Shown piece by piece: positions 8,954 through 17,359 of a DNA stretch of 64,000 nt; the stretch's first letter is position 1; the number at the start of each line of letters is the position of its first letter. Both the position numbers and the translations under genes were made by a program. This stretch comes from Carnobacterium_A sp047553015 (GTDB taxonomy: Bacteria; Bacillota; Bacilli; Lactobacillales; Carnobacteriaceae). Below the pieces are notes generated by a model. That model saw nothing but the letters and a program-made list of their open reading frames with translations, ran no database searches and had not been told where the DNA came from. The DNA lies in the NCBI RefSeq assembly GCF_047553015.1, contig NZ_CP180212.1:62001-126000 (forward strand). Reading direction: 5' to 3'.

Positions 8954-9507
8954 AAGAAATCATTGTTGTCGAAGGACGAGATGATACAAGAAGAATTAAA
9001 GAGTCGCTTGAGGCTGATACGATCGAGACTAATGGTTCAGCTATTAATGCTGAGACACTAAAGTTAATTGAAAAAGCACAAGCAACAAGAGGGGTTATTG
9101 TTTTTACTGATCCTGATTTTCCGGGAGAAAAAATAAGAAAAACAATTTCTAGAGCTATACCAGGTGTAAAACATGCTTTTTTAACGATTGACGAGGCTAA
9201 ACCAAAGCATAAGGGCAGTCTAGGTATTGAACACGCTTCACCGGATTCTATCCGAAGAGCGTTATCAAAAAGCTACACGCAAGTACTAGAGCAAGAAATC
9301 GCGATTCCTAGACAACTATTATTAGATGCAGGGTTGATTGCTGGAGCATATGCGCGAAAAAGAAGAGAAAAATTAGGTGACCGATTGAACATTGGTTACA
9401 CGAATGGAAAACAGCTCCAAAAGAGATTAAACATGTTCCAAATCTCGCCGGACGAAGTTATTCAAGCTATGCAACAGATTTTGGAGGAAGAAAATGACAA
9501 CGAATAA
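8941..9507 (+). CDS. rnmV: Ribonuclease M5
   Basis: RNase M5 performs the final maturation of 5S rRNA in low-GC Gram-positives. The 188-residue protein starts with the Toprim motif IIVVEGRDD (catalytic Glu) and has FTDPDFPGEKIRK as the second Toprim motif (DxD), followed by the family-specific C-terminal part. It overlaps tatD by 13 bases and rsmA by 14 bases, indicating translational coupling. Its substrates, two 5S genes, are encoded at 46.3 and 53.1 kb in this window. Confidence 0.96.
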   Translation: MEKIKEIIVVEGRDDTRRIKESLEADTIETNGSAINAETLKLIEKAQATRGVIVFTDPDFPGEKIRKTISRAIPGVKHAFLTIDEAKPKHKGSLGIEHASPDSIRRALSKSYTQVLEQEIAIPRQLLLDAGLIAGAYARKRREKLGDRLNIGYTNGKQLQKRLNMFQISPDEVIQAMQQILEEENDNE

Positions 9508-10387
9508 GGATATTGCAACACCTATTAGAACGAAAGAAATATTAAAAAAGCATGGATTTTCCCTTAAAAAAAGTTTAGGCCAGAATTTTATCATTGATTC
9601 AAACATTCTAACAAAAATTGTTGATACAGCAGAATTAAATAAACAAACAAATGTCGTCGAAGTAGGCCCCGGTATTGGAGCCTTAACAGAGCACTTAGCT
9701 CGTTCGAGCAAAGAAGTTATTGCGTTTGAAATAGATGATCGCTTGCTGCCGGTATTAGAGGATACGTTAAGCCCTTATACTAACGTGACGATTATAAACA
9801 AAGATGTTTTACAGGCAAATTTGAAAGAAATCCTATCAAATAAACTAGACTTGACAGAACCGCTTATGGTTGTAGCAAATTTACCTTACTATATAACGAC
9901 ACCAATCATTATGTATTTTCTGGAATCAGCTGTCCGAATTGATACGTTAGTTGTGATGATGCAAAAAGAAGTTGCAGAACGAGTTACATCAGCGCCAGGT
10001 AGCAAAGCATATGGCTCATTATCCATTGCTGTCCAATACTACATGGATGCAGAAATAGCTTTTATTGTACCTAAAACAGTTTTCGTGCCACAGCCCAATG
10101 TTGATTCAGCAATTATCAAGTTAACTAGAAGAGAAACACCTGCTGTTGAGGTACTAAATGAGAAAATTTTCTTTGAAGTTGTGCGAGCAGCGTTTGTTCA
10201 ACGAAGAAAAACTCTTTGGAATAATCTTTCTGGCAGATACGGGAAAAATGAAGGCGTAAAAGAAAAATTAATTGAAGCCCTTGACTACGCTGGAATTGAT
10301 CCAAAACGCCGAGGCGAGACACTAAGTTTAGTAGAATTTGGTAAATTATCAGATGGTATTTACTTAAAACTATTAAAATTAAATTAG
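9494..10387 (+). CDS. rsmA: 16S rRNA dimethyladenosine transferase RsmA (KsgA)
   Basis: RsmA dimethylates two adjacent adenines in the 3' hairpin of 16S rRNA during late 30S assembly, using SAM. The 297-residue protein shows the SAM motif EVGPGIGALTEHLA (about residue 55), the catalytic NLPYYITTP (about 130) and the C-terminal FVQRRKTLWNNL. Start ATG 9494 lies in the end of rnmV with GGAGGA 5-10 bases upstream. A strong terminator follows the gene, closing the tatD-rnmV-rsmA unit. Confidence 0.97.
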   Translation: MTTNKDIATPIRTKEILKKHGFSLKKSLGQNFIIDSNILTKIVDTAELNKQTNVVEVGPGIGALTEHLARSSKEVIAFEIDDRLLPVLEDTLSPYTNVTIINKDVLQANLKEILSNKLDLTEPLMVVANLPYYITTPIIMYFLESAVRIDTLVVMMQKEVAERVTSAPGSKAYGSLSIAVQYYMDAEIAFIVPKTVFVPQPNVDSAIIKLTRRETPAVEVLNEKIFFEVVRAAFVQRRKTLWNNLSGRYGKNEGVKEKLIEALDYAGIDPKRRGETLSLVEFGKLSDGIYLKLLKLN

Positions 10388-10401
10388 AAAACAATAAGGA
10401 A

Positions 10402-10447
10402 AACTACCAAAACTCTTTAATAGAGAGAATTTTTGGTAGTTGTTTTA
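10402..10447 (+). terminator. Rho-independent terminator after rsmA
   Basis: aactaccaaaa (10402-10412) pairs with ttttggtagtt (10431-10441) and is followed by gttttatt. Confidence 0.8.
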
Positions 10448-10462
10448 TTAGAGATAAAATAG

Positions 10463-10519
10463 TTGATTCCTTCTTTCTCATATGTTATACTTGTAAAATT
10501 CGTCTAAGTGTGGTACACT
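10463..10519 (+). promoter_or_regulatory. Tandem promoters of veg
   Basis: P1: TTGATT (10463-10468), 17-bp spacer, TATACT (10486-10491) preceded by TGT, i.e. an extended -10. P2: TTGTAA (10491-10496), 17-bp spacer, TACACT (10514-10519) preceded by TGG, again extended. The two overlap by design: the P1 -10 abuts the P2 -35. veg is known for a very strong promoter in B. subtilis. Confidence 0.75.
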
Positions 10520-10546
10520 GCTCACCAGATGAGAGAGGTGAAACTG

Positions 10547-10804
10547 ATGCCAATTACATTATCCAGTATCAAAGAGAAACTAGATCTCAAATTAGGTAAA
10601 AAAATTATGCTGACCGCACAAGTAGGTCGTAAAAAAAAGACAGAGCGTAAAGGTATTTTGACTGAAACGTATCCTTCTGTTTTTGTTGTGGAATTAGATC
10701 AAGATGAAAATGCTTTTGAACGTGTCTCTTATAGTTATACAGATGTTTTGACCCAATCGGTGGAAATTCAATTTCTAGATGAAGAAAGTCTACAATATGC
10801 TTAA
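10547..10804 (+). CDS. veg: Veg protein
   Basis: The 85-residue product (MPITLSSIKEKLDLKLGKK...) matches Veg, a small conserved Gram-positive protein of the DUF1021 family reported to stimulate biofilm genes in B. subtilis. The central KKKTERKGILTETYPSVFVVELD is characteristic. Start is ATG 10547 with AGAGGTG 6-12 bases upstream; 13 further in-frame codons upstream run into the promoter and are not translated. The position between rsmA and ispE is as in Bacillus, with sspF and yabG missing. Confidence 0.93.
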   Translation: MPITLSSIKEKLDLKLGKKIMLTAQVGRKKKTERKGILTETYPSVFVVELDQDENAFERVSYSYTDVLTQSVEIQFLDEESLQYA

Positions 10805-10814
10805 TCGTAAGACC

Positions 10815-10845
10815 ACGAGCTGAAACATGAGCTCGTTTTTTTTTT
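10815..10845 (+). terminator. Rho-independent terminator after veg
   Basis: acgagct (10815-10821) pairs with agctcgt (10830-10836) followed by about ten T. It separates veg from ispE. Confidence 0.88.
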
Positions 10846-10964
10846 ACAAAAAAACATTTCTGATAATTTCGTTAAAATTGTTTGTTCTTTATTTGCAAAT
10901 CCTTTTTTTTAAGCTAGTATGTTTAACAGACAAAAGACTTTTTAAAAATGAAAGGAGGCAGATG

Positions 10965-11822
10965 ATGAATATAGAAATAATAGAAAAAGCTCCTGCTAAA
11001 ATCAATTTAACGTTAGATGTTTTGCATAAGCGTGAAGATGGTTACCATGAACTTGAGATGGTTATGACTTCTGTTGATTTAGCAGACTATGTAACAGTGA
11101 AAACACTTGAAAATGATACGATTATCATTCAATCTAATAATGGTTTTTTACCTTTAGATCAAAGAAACCATGCATATAAAGCAGCTAGATTAATAAAAGA
11201 TAGATTTAATATTCAACTTGGGGTAGAAATGATGATTAGAAAAAACATTCCAATCGCAGCGGGTTTAGGTGGTGGAAGCAGTGATGCAGCAGCAACATTG
11301 AGAGGCTTAAACAAATTATGGAACTTAAAGTTATCATTAGCTGAATTAGCTGAATTGGGTGCAGAGGTAGGTTCGGATGTCCCTTATTGTATTTATGGAG
11401 GAACAGCCTTTGTAAGTGGACGAGGTGAAAAGATAGAACAACTAGAAGCTGTCCCTCAGTGTTGGGTTGTCTTAGTTAAACCTAAAAAAGGTATTTCAAC
11501 AGGAACAGTCTTTAGTGCACTCTCTTATGAGACACTTAGACATCCTTCTACCCAATCAATGATAACGGCTATTCAAGAACAGGATTATCTAAAAATGACG
11601 AGTTCAATAGGAAATTCGTTGGAAGAAGCGTCTACTATTCGGCAACCGTCGATTGAAAAAATCAAACAAAAAATGATATCTTTTGGAGCAGATGCTGCGT
11701 TAATGAGTGGCAGTGGGCCAACTATTTTCGCTCTTTGTCGTAAATACTCGAGAGCGCAAAGAGTGTATAACGGTCTAAAAGGTTTCTGTAATGAAGTTTA
11801 TCTTGTGAGAACATTAAAATAA
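10965..11822 (+). CDS. ispE: 4-diphosphocytidyl-2-C-methyl-D-erythritol kinase
   Basis: IspE phosphorylates CDP-ME in the non-mevalonate isoprenoid pathway. The 285-residue GHMP kinase has the N-terminal EKAPAKINLTLDV, the ATP-binding IPIAAGLGGGSSDAAA and the C-terminal ALMSGSGPTIFAL. The start is ATG 10965 (or 10962), because AAAGGAGG at 10951-10958 is just upstream; the long open upstream extension crosses the veg terminator and is not coding. No other pathway gene is in the window, and some lactic acid bacteria keep ispE while using mevalonate, so pathway completeness cannot be judged here. Confidence 0.95.
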   Translation: MNIEIIEKAPAKINLTLDVLHKREDGYHELEMVMTSVDLADYVTVKTLENDTIIIQSNNGFLPLDQRNHAYKAARLIKDRFNIQLGVEMMIRKNIPIAAGLGGGSSDAAATLRGLNKLWNLKLSLAELAELGAEVGSDVPYCIYGGTAFVSGRGEKIEQLEAVPQCWVVLVKPKKGISTGTVFSALSYETLRHPSTQSMITAIQEQDYLKMTSSIGNSLEEASTIRQPSIEKIKQKMISFGADAALMSGSGPTIFALCRKYSRAQRVYNGLKGFCNEVYLVRTLK

Positions 11823-11828
11823 GAAACG

Positions 11829-11858
11829 AGGCTGGAACCAAAAAAGTGGTTCTAGCCT
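11829..11858 (+). terminator. Hairpin terminator after ispE
   Basis: aggctggaacca (11829-11840) pairs with tggttctagcct (11847-11858), one G-U pair. The T-run is weak (ttgtcattt), so termination may be partial. Confidence 0.6.
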
Positions 11859-11947
11859 TGTCATTTATAGAAACAACTAGTTAGGTATCATTCAAGATAT
11901 TTTTCTTGACGAATAATAAGAGTAGTGATAAGCTACTAAAGTGAATC

Positions 11948-11970
11948 TAAAGAGTAATCATTACGATTTG
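11948..11970. promoter_or_regulatory. Zur-box-like palindrome upstream of adcCB
   Basis: TAATCATTACGATTT at 11955-11969 matches one full half and the centre of the Bacillus Zur operator (AAATCGTAAT-n-ATTACGATTT); the left half (AAAGAG before TAAT) matches 4 of 6. It sits about 95 bases before a zinc-type ABC transporter, as expected for zinc-dependent repression. A -10-like TATAAT is at 12021-12026. Binding is inferred; no zur gene is in the window. Confidence 0.6.
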
Positions 11971-12063
11971 AGAAACAATAGAAAAATATAAAAAAAGTCG
12001 CTACTGAGGGTGTATGGATATATAATTTTACAGTAGGACTCAAAATAAGAAAGGATGATGATG

Positions 12064-12771
12064 ATGCATTATATTGAAGTTAAAGATTTATCTTTTTATT
12101 ATGACGAGGAACCAGTCCTAGAAAATATTTGTTTTACAGTCGATCCTGGCGAATTCGTTATGCTAACAGGTGAAAATGGTGCGGCTAAATCGACTCTACT
12201 TCGTAATATATTAGGCTTATTAACACCAAGTAAAGGTACAGCAACTATCTCACCAGTAAATGAGAGAAATGAAAAGTTAGCTATTGGATATATTCCTCAG
12301 CAAGTAGCTTCGTTTAATGCAGGATTTCCTAGTACGGTTTTGGAATTAGTGCGTTCTGGTCGTTACCAAAGGAATAAATGGTTTAAAAAGCTAGATGCAG
12401 AAGATAAAGAACATGTTGAACGCGCATTGAAATCAGTTGGTATGTGGGAAATGAGAAATAAAAAAATTGGCGAACTTTCGGGAGGCCAAAAACAACGCAT
12501 TTCACTGGCTCGTATTTTTGCAACAGATCCAGATCTTTTTGTACTAGATGAACCAACAACAGGGATGGATCTTGATTCACGACGTGAATTTTATGAATTA
12601 CTAAAGCACAATAGTAAAGTTCATGGTAAAGGAATTTTAATGGTGACTCATGACCATGAAGATATTAAGCAATACGCAGATCGTCATATTCAACTTGTTA
12701 GAAAGGAGGATTCACCGTGGAGATGTTTTTCTATGGATTCATGCAAAGAGCCTTCCAAGCTTCATTCTTGA
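12064..12771 (+). CDS. adcC: Zinc ABC transporter ATP-binding protein AdcC
   Basis: The product (235 residues from ATG 12064) energises zinc import. It has the P-loop GENGAAKS (about residue 37), Q-loop IPQQVASF, signature LSGGQKQR, Walker B LFVLDEPTTGMD and switch His in THDHED. The Ala before the P-loop Lys is a departure from GxGKS but is shared, as I recall, with streptococcal AdcC, as is the C-terminal DSPWRCF. Four ATG codons run from 12055; AAGGA at 12051-12055 favours 12064 or 12061. It overlaps adcB by 55 bases, again family-like. No zinc-binding lipoprotein gene is adjacent. Confidence 0.93.
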   Translation: MHYIEVKDLSFYYDEEPVLENICFTVDPGEFVMLTGENGAAKSTLLRNILGLLTPSKGTATISPVNERNEKLAIGYIPQQVASFNAGFPSTVLELVRSGRYQRNKWFKKLDAEDKEHVERALKSVGMWEMRNKKIGELSGGQKQRISLARIFATDPDLFVLDEPTTGMDLDSRREFYELLKHNSKVHGKGILMVTHDHEDIKQYADRHIQLVRKEDSPWRCFSMDSCKEPSKLHS

Positions 12772-13550
12772 TAGCCGTTATTGCTCCTATTTTAGGATTA
12801 TTTTTAATTCTTAGACGCCAATCTTTAATGGCAGATACATTGTCACATATTTCTTTAGCAGGTATTGCTTTAGGCTTGTTGTTAAATGTTAATCCAACAC
12901 TGATGACATTAGTTGTTGTTGTCATAGCAGCTGTATCAATAGATTATATCCGAATGCTTTATAAATCTTATTCAGAAATTTCTATAGCTATTTTGATGTC
13001 AGCAGGAATGGCGATTGCCTTGGTTTTGATGAGTTTGAATGAGGGTGGAACAAATACAAGTATTCAACAATACTTATTTGGTTCAATAGTAACGATTAAT
13101 CTTGCTCAGGTACAGTTACTATTCTTTCTTTTCTTATTGGTAGTAGGATTATTTTTAGTTTTTCGTAAGCCAATGTATGTTTTAACTTTCGACGAAGACA
13201 CAGCGTACACAGCTGGTTTACCAGTCAAGCTGATGTCGATTGTTTTTAATGTGATTACTGGTGTTACGATAGCCGTTATTATGCCCATTGTTGGAGCGTT
13301 ACTAGTTTCGGCAATTATTATATTACCTGCCGCGATTGCGATGAGGTTAAGTAAAAGTTTTAACTTAGTTATCTTGATAGGTATTCTTGTTGGTTTAGTA
13401 GGTATGTTCACTGGTTTAACTGCTTCTTATCAATTTGGAACACCACCAGGAGCGACAATAACCTTAGTTTTTATTGTTATTTTTATTATTACGACGATTG
13501 TTAAAAAGCTGGTCAATCAATCAAAATATAAAAAAAATCAACGTACTTAA
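12717..13550 (+). CDS. adcB: Zinc ABC transporter permease AdcB
   Basis: This 277-residue ABC-3 family permease has about eight hydrophobic segments, with the family motif LILRRQSLMADTLSHISLAG after the first segment and GALLVSAIIILPAAIAMRL towards the end. The GTG start at 12717 has AAAGGAGGA at 12702-12710, 6 bases away; ATG 12723 is the alternative but is spaced 12 bases. Translation is coupled to adcC through the overlap. With AdcC it forms the membrane part of a zinc (possibly manganese) importer; the extracellular binding protein must be encoded elsewhere. Confidence 0.93.
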   Translation: MEMFFYGFMQRAFQASFLIAVIAPILGLFLILRRQSLMADTLSHISLAGIALGLLLNVNPTLMTLVVVVIAAVSIDYIRMLYKSYSEISIAILMSAGMAIALVLMSLNEGGTNTSIQQYLFGSIVTINLAQVQLLFFLFLLVVGLFLVFRKPMYVLTFDEDTAYTAGLPVKLMSIVFNVITGVTIAVIMPIVGALLVSAIIILPAAIAMRLSKSFNLVILIGILVGLVGMFTGLTASYQFGTPPGATITLVFIVIFIITTIVKKLVNQSKYKKNQRT

Positions 13551-13565
13551 TCAAATAGAAAAAAT

Positions 13566-13592
13566 GCGAATCCGAAAGTTCGCTTTTTTTTT
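13566..13592 (+). terminator. Rho-independent terminator after adcB
   Basis: gcgaa (13566-13570) pairs with ttcgc (13579-13583), extended by A-T pairs on both sides, followed by nine T. Confidence 0.8.
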
Positions 13593-13731
13593 ATGAGAAA
13601 ATAATAAAAAAAACGAACAATTTCACCTTTTTTAACAGAAATGACTACCTTTTTTCGTTAAATATGATTATAATGAACACAACCATTTTAAAAAATAAAA
13701 TTAAAAAGTACATTATGATGAGGTGAAAGAG

Positions 13732-14553
13732 TTGAAAGTAAAAAGAAGTGAACGATTAATTGATATGACTCGTTATTTATTAGAAAAACCACATAAGTTA
13801 GTTTCTTTAACTTATTTTGCAAAGCGTTATGATTCTGCTAAATCCTCTATCAGTGAAGATTTATCGATCGTTAAAAAAACGTTTAGAGAGCGGGGTACGG
13901 GTACGCTAGAAACAGTGCCTGGAGCAGCAGGAGGCGTACGTTATATTCCTGAGATAGCTAAAGAAGAGGCAAGAGAATTCGTCGAAGACATGTGCGAACG
14001 TTTGTCAGAGGCTAATCGATTATTACCAGGTGGCTATGTTTATTTATCAGATTTACTAGGAGAACCGCAAACATTGCGTCAGATTGGTAAAATTATTGCT
14101 TCTCAGTATCTCCATGACTCAATTGATGCAGTTATGACCGTGGCAACAAAAGGTGTACCAATTGCCCAAGCAGTATCAAGTTATTTAAATGTTCCATTTG
14201 TAATGGTAAGACGTGATTCTAAGATTACAGAAGGATCAACGGTTAGTATTAATTATGTATCAGGATCTTCTGAAAGAATAGAAAAAATGGAATTATCTAA
14301 GCGCAGTTTGAAGAGAGGTTCGCGCGTCCTAATTGTAGATGACTTCATGAAAGGCGGCGGAACTGTTAATGGTATGAAGAGTCTGATTGAAGAATTTGAA
14401 GCACAATTAGTCGGTGTAACAGTATTCGCAGAATCAACCTTTAACGGCGATAGAATGATTGAGGATTATACATCCTTATTGTGTGTAGATGAAGTTGATA
14501 TACGGGATAAAACAATTCATGTAACTCCTGGAAATTACTTTGATAAAAAATAG
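13732..14553 (+). CDS. purR: Purine operon repressor PurR
   Basis: PurR of Gram-positives represses purine genes and is released by PRPP. The 273-residue protein has an N-terminal winged helix (KVKRSERLIDMTRYLLEKPHK, then YDSAKSSISEDL) and a C-terminal phosphoribosyltransferase-like domain with the PRPP-binding VLIVDDFMKGGGTVNGM. TTG 13732 is preferred because GAGGTG (13719-13724) is 7 bases upstream; GTG 13723 overlaps that site. Position after ispE (with adcCB inserted) agrees with Bacillus; ridA and spoVG that normally follow are missing. A pair of likely target sites precedes guaC at 61.7 kb. Confidence 0.96.
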   Translation: MKVKRSERLIDMTRYLLEKPHKLVSLTYFAKRYDSAKSSISEDLSIVKKTFRERGTGTLETVPGAAGGVRYIPEIAKEEAREFVEDMCERLSEANRLLPGGYVYLSDLLGEPQTLRQIGKIIASQYLHDSIDAVMTVATKGVPIAQAVSSYLNVPFVMVRRDSKITEGSTVSINYVSGSSERIEKMELSKRSLKRGSRVLIVDDFMKGGGTVNGMKSLIEEFEAQLVGVTVFAESTFNGDRMIEDYTSLLCVDEVDIRDKTIHVTPGNYFDKK

Positions 14554-15047
14554 ACGAATAAGGCAATCATTAAGCTGAAAATAATTTGTATTGCTAAAAT
14601 TAACTAACTAATAGAAACGTAGGTTGGTACCTAAAAATGCAAATCTACGTTTTTGTAGATATATTATTTTAATCTATCTAATTCCATTTCAATTGATTGT
14701 AAAAGATGTGAGAATCAATTAGTTTCTTATGGTTCTGTAGCGCTATTAAAATAAGGTAGAGACAGTCAAACTTAATAAAAGCAGGGGAAGAATGGACAAC
14801 GGAAGTTGAAACTGGACTCTCGTTATCTGTTCGTATTTTGACATCTTCACACTCTGTTCAGACACAATTGTATTCAGTTAAAGTAAAAAAATGAAATAAA
14901 CAAACCTATCTCTCTTTCTTTGAATACCTAGACCAATTGAATACGGAGAAATTTAAAAAAAGGAAAACAAACTATAAGCACCCTATTTATCATTTGACGT
15001 TAGGCTACTATATGGCTAAGTTTAAAGTAAAAGAAGCATAAAAGTTT
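14554..15047 (+). other. Gene-poor stretch with terminator-like hairpin and possible transposase remnant
   Basis: After purR, aacgtag (14616-14622) pairs with ctacgtt (14645-14651) followed by T, a likely terminator with a long loop. The remainder has no gene with a start and ribosome-binding site. A frame open at 14895-15041 without a start ends in HLTLGYYMAKFKVKEA; the LGYY part recalls the HSTLGYMSP end of IS3-family transposases, with the SP of the motif lost. This could be a decayed insertion sequence next to the inserted cupin gene. No terminal inverted repeats were found. Confidence 0.4.
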
Positions 15048-15098
15048 AAAAATAGAAATAGCGACTGAGACGGTTGTCTTAGCCGTTATTTCTATTTT
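15048..15098. terminator. Bidirectional terminator before the cupin gene end
   Basis: A long imperfect stem (aaatagaaatagcgactgag from about 15049 with its complement ending at 15098) is flanked by A-rich and T-rich sequence. Its right arm touches the cupin stop codon on the minus strand. Confidence 0.75.
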
Positions 15099-15604
15099 TA
15101 ATCCGGCAATGTTTCAAAAGCTAATTTTTTAATGACTTGTTCGTGTTGTGGATAGTCCTCAAGTAGTTCAGCTTGTGTAAATAATTCAAAATCTTCGTAA
15201 TCAAAACCGGGAGAGACCATACAACTCACTAGTGAGTAGATCCCTTTCTCTTCAACGCTAGAGCCAAAAATAACACCTTTAGGAACAGTAAATTGTAAAG
15301 TTTCATCATTTTCAAGTGTATCACCTAATTTTACTTGATCATAGTGTCCATCAGGATAAAGCATATGGACAGTCAAAGGATCACCGGTATGAAAATACCA
15401 AACTTCATCTGATTTTAAACGATGAAAATGTGAAGGGCTCTCTTGATTTAATAAAAAATAAATACTTGTGTATAAAGGCCGTTCATAGTTTCCTTCAACG
15501 CGATACATTTCAGCAGGTTGAGAAACAGATTTGAAAAAACCTCCTTCAGGATGAGGTGTCAGTTCCAAATGCTCTACCCAATATTTTTCTGATTTTTGAT
15601 TCAT
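15098..15604 (-). CDS. DUF985 (cupin_5) family protein
   Basis: The 168-residue protein is a small cupin of the DUF985/YML079W-like family: LELTPHPEGGFFKSV at the N-terminus, SIYFLLNQESPSHFHRLKSDEVWYFHTGDPL in the barrel, and VSPGFDYEDFEL near the end. Family structures are double-stranded beta-helix proteins; their activity is generally unknown, and a sugar-nucleotide or lectin-like role is only speculation. AAAGGAGG lies 8-9 bases before ATG 15604. It is the only minus-strand gene between purR and glmU and sits where ridA and spoVG are found in Bacillus, so it is probably an insertion. Confidence 0.88.
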   Translation of the reverse strand: MNQKSEKYWVEHLELTPHPEGGFFKSVSQPAEMYRVEGNYERPLYTSIYFLLNQESPSHFHRLKSDEVWYFHTGDPLTVHMLYPDGHYDQVKLGDTLENDETLQFTVPKGVIFGSSVEEKGIYSLVSCMVSPGFDYEDFELFTQAELLEDYPQHEQVIKKLAFETLPD

Positions 15605-15870
15605 AGTGGTATTCCTCCTTTTAGTATCATTTATCTAAGTATACAAGAATAAATACTAAGACAACAGTTTTTAAAAATGGAAATGATTCCGCTTGCCTAA
15701 ATAGGTCGAACTAAACTTTTGAAAGAACCCTAAAGAATAGGAGTTTTCCTTGAAAAATAACGTTTTTTAAGCTATTATTAAATAGTTAGAATTAAAAAAA
15801 TAAACCTATAAAATAGAGTAAACAATACAAAAATAACGAATGATTAAGATAATGGATGGAGGTTACTGAA

Positions 15871-17238
15871 ATGGCACAAAGATATGCAGTTGTATTAGCA
15901 GCAGGACAAGGCTCACGCATGAAGTCAAAATTATATAAAGTCTTACATCTCGTCGCAGGTAAACCAATGGTAGGTCATGTCATTGACCAAGTAGAAGCAA
16001 CAGGTGTAAATGAAATCGTAACAATTGTTGGGTTTGGTGCTGAGAAGGTCAAAGAATACTTAGGTAATCGAACAAGTTATGCTATACAAGAAGAGCAATT
16101 GGGTACAGGACATGCAGTCATACAAGCAGAAAGCCATTTGAAAGATAGAGAAGGAATCACTTTAGTTATCTGTGGAGATACCCCGTTATTAACAGCAGAG
16201 ACATTAAATAATTTATTCGACTATCATCAGGAAAAAGGTGCAAAAGCGACAATTTTGACTGCACATGCTCAAGATCCGACAGGCTATGGTCGTATTATTC
16301 GCAACAGTAAAAATTCTGTAGAAAAAATTGTTGAGCAAAAAGATGCGAATGAAGCTGAACAACTGGTTCAAGAAGTGAATACAGGGACCTATTGTTTTGA
16401 CAATCGATTGCTATTTGAAACTCTCTCACAAGTGGGCAATCAAAATTCTCAAGGTGAGTACTATTTACCGGATGTTATTGAAATACTTAAAAATCAAAAT
16501 GAAATTGTTGATGCTTATAAAATGGGAAGCGAACACGATGGACTAGGAGTTAATGATCGAGTAGCATTATCTGAGGCTTCAAAATTGATGCGTGAACGAA
16601 TCAATAACATGCACATGCAAAACGGTGTAACTATGATTGATCCAGCAACAACTTATATTGATAGTGGTGTTGTCATTGGCTCAGATACAGTTATCGAGCC
16701 AAATGTTTCATTGAAAGGAAACACTAGTATAGGAGAAGATTGCTTTATTGGAGCTCATTCTGAACTGTCAAATAGTATAATCGCCGATGGTGTACGCATT
16801 ACTAACTCAACGATTAATCATGCTACAATGGGAAAAAATAGCAATATTGGACCTTATAGTCACCTTCGACCGAATAGTGAAATTGGTGAATCGGTGCACA
16901 TTGGCAATTTTGTTGAAATCAAAAATGCTACTATTGGCGCAACAACAAAAGTCGGTCATTTGACTTATATTGGTGATGCGGACTTAGGTGAAAATATTAA
17001 CGTCGGATGTGGCACGATTTTTGTAAACTATGACGGTAAAAATAAATTCCGAACAACAGTAGGAAATAATGTTTTTGTAGGTTGCAATGCTAACTTGATA
17101 GCACCGTTAACTATTGCAGAAAATGTTTACATTGCTGCAGGTTCAACCATCACAAAAGATGTACCAACACAAGCATTGGCAATTGCTAGAGCACGTCAAG
17201 AAAACAAACTAGACTATTACACTAAATTACCACATTAA
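15871..17238 (+). CDS. glmU: Bifunctional GlmU (GlcN-1-P acetyltransferase / GlcNAc-1-P uridyltransferase)
   Basis: GlmU makes UDP-GlcNAc for peptidoglycan and teichoic acid. The 455-residue protein has the N-terminal nucleotidyltransferase loop LAAGQGSRMKSKLYKVLH, LGTGHAV and ICGDTPLLTA (about residue 100), then a C-terminal left-handed beta-helix made of hexapeptide repeats (about 250-430) with IGNFVEIKNA and the acetyltransferase segment NYDGKNKF. ATG 15871 has GGAGGT at 15858-15863; an in-frame ATG at 15856 overlaps that site. prs follows 121 bases downstream behind a hairpin without T-run, so both are likely one transcript, as in Bacillus. Confidence 0.97.
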   Translation: MAQRYAVVLAAGQGSRMKSKLYKVLHLVAGKPMVGHVIDQVEATGVNEIVTIVGFGAEKVKEYLGNRTSYAIQEEQLGTGHAVIQAESHLKDREGITLVICGDTPLLTAETLNNLFDYHQEKGAKATILTAHAQDPTGYGRIIRNSKNSVEKIVEQKDANEAEQLVQEVNTGTYCFDNRLLFETLSQVGNQNSQGEYYLPDVIEILKNQNEIVDAYKMGSEHDGLGVNDRVALSEASKLMRERINNMHMQNGVTMIDPATTYIDSGVVIGSDTVIEPNVSLKGNTSIGEDCFIGAHSELSNSIIADGVRITNSTINHATMGKNSNIGPYSHLRPNSEIGESVHIGNFVEIKNATIGATTKVGHLTYIGDADLGENINVGCGTIFVNYDGKNKFRTTVGNNVFVGCNANLIAPLTIAENVYIAAGSTITKDVPTQALAIARARQENKLDYYTKLPH

Positions 17239-17257
17239 GATAACCTGTGAAATTCAA

Positions 17258-17285
17258 AAGAAATCAAGAATTGTCTTGATTTCTT
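17258..17285 (+). other. Intercistronic hairpin between glmU and prs
   Basis: A perfect 12-bp stem (aagaaatcaaga 17258-17269, tcttgatttctt 17274-17285) with a 4-base loop lacks a T-run. It may process or stabilise the glmU-prs mRNA, or attenuate weakly. Confidence 0.55.
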
Positions 17286-17359
17286 AGGTTAAAATGCCTA
17301 GTATAGAATTGAATTGTAAACACAGGATATTCTTGAAAATAAAGAAAGTGGAGGTCACT

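Noticed and set aside
10827..10964. N-terminal extension of IspE with a hydrophobic leader
   Set aside because: It overlaps the veg terminator and has no ribosome-binding site; AAAGGAGG directly precedes the family start at 10962-10965.
12170..12195. P-loop of AdcC with Ala in place of the Gly before Lys, possibly an inactive ATPase
   Set aside because: The same GENGAAK form is, as I recall, present in functional streptococcal AdcC proteins; other ATPase motifs are intact.
13609..13622. PurBox-like aaaacgaacaat upstream of purR
   Set aside because: Only one box matches; the expected inverted partner about 22-25 bases away is missing (a TTTCG lies at the wrong distance), so autoregulation is not claimed.
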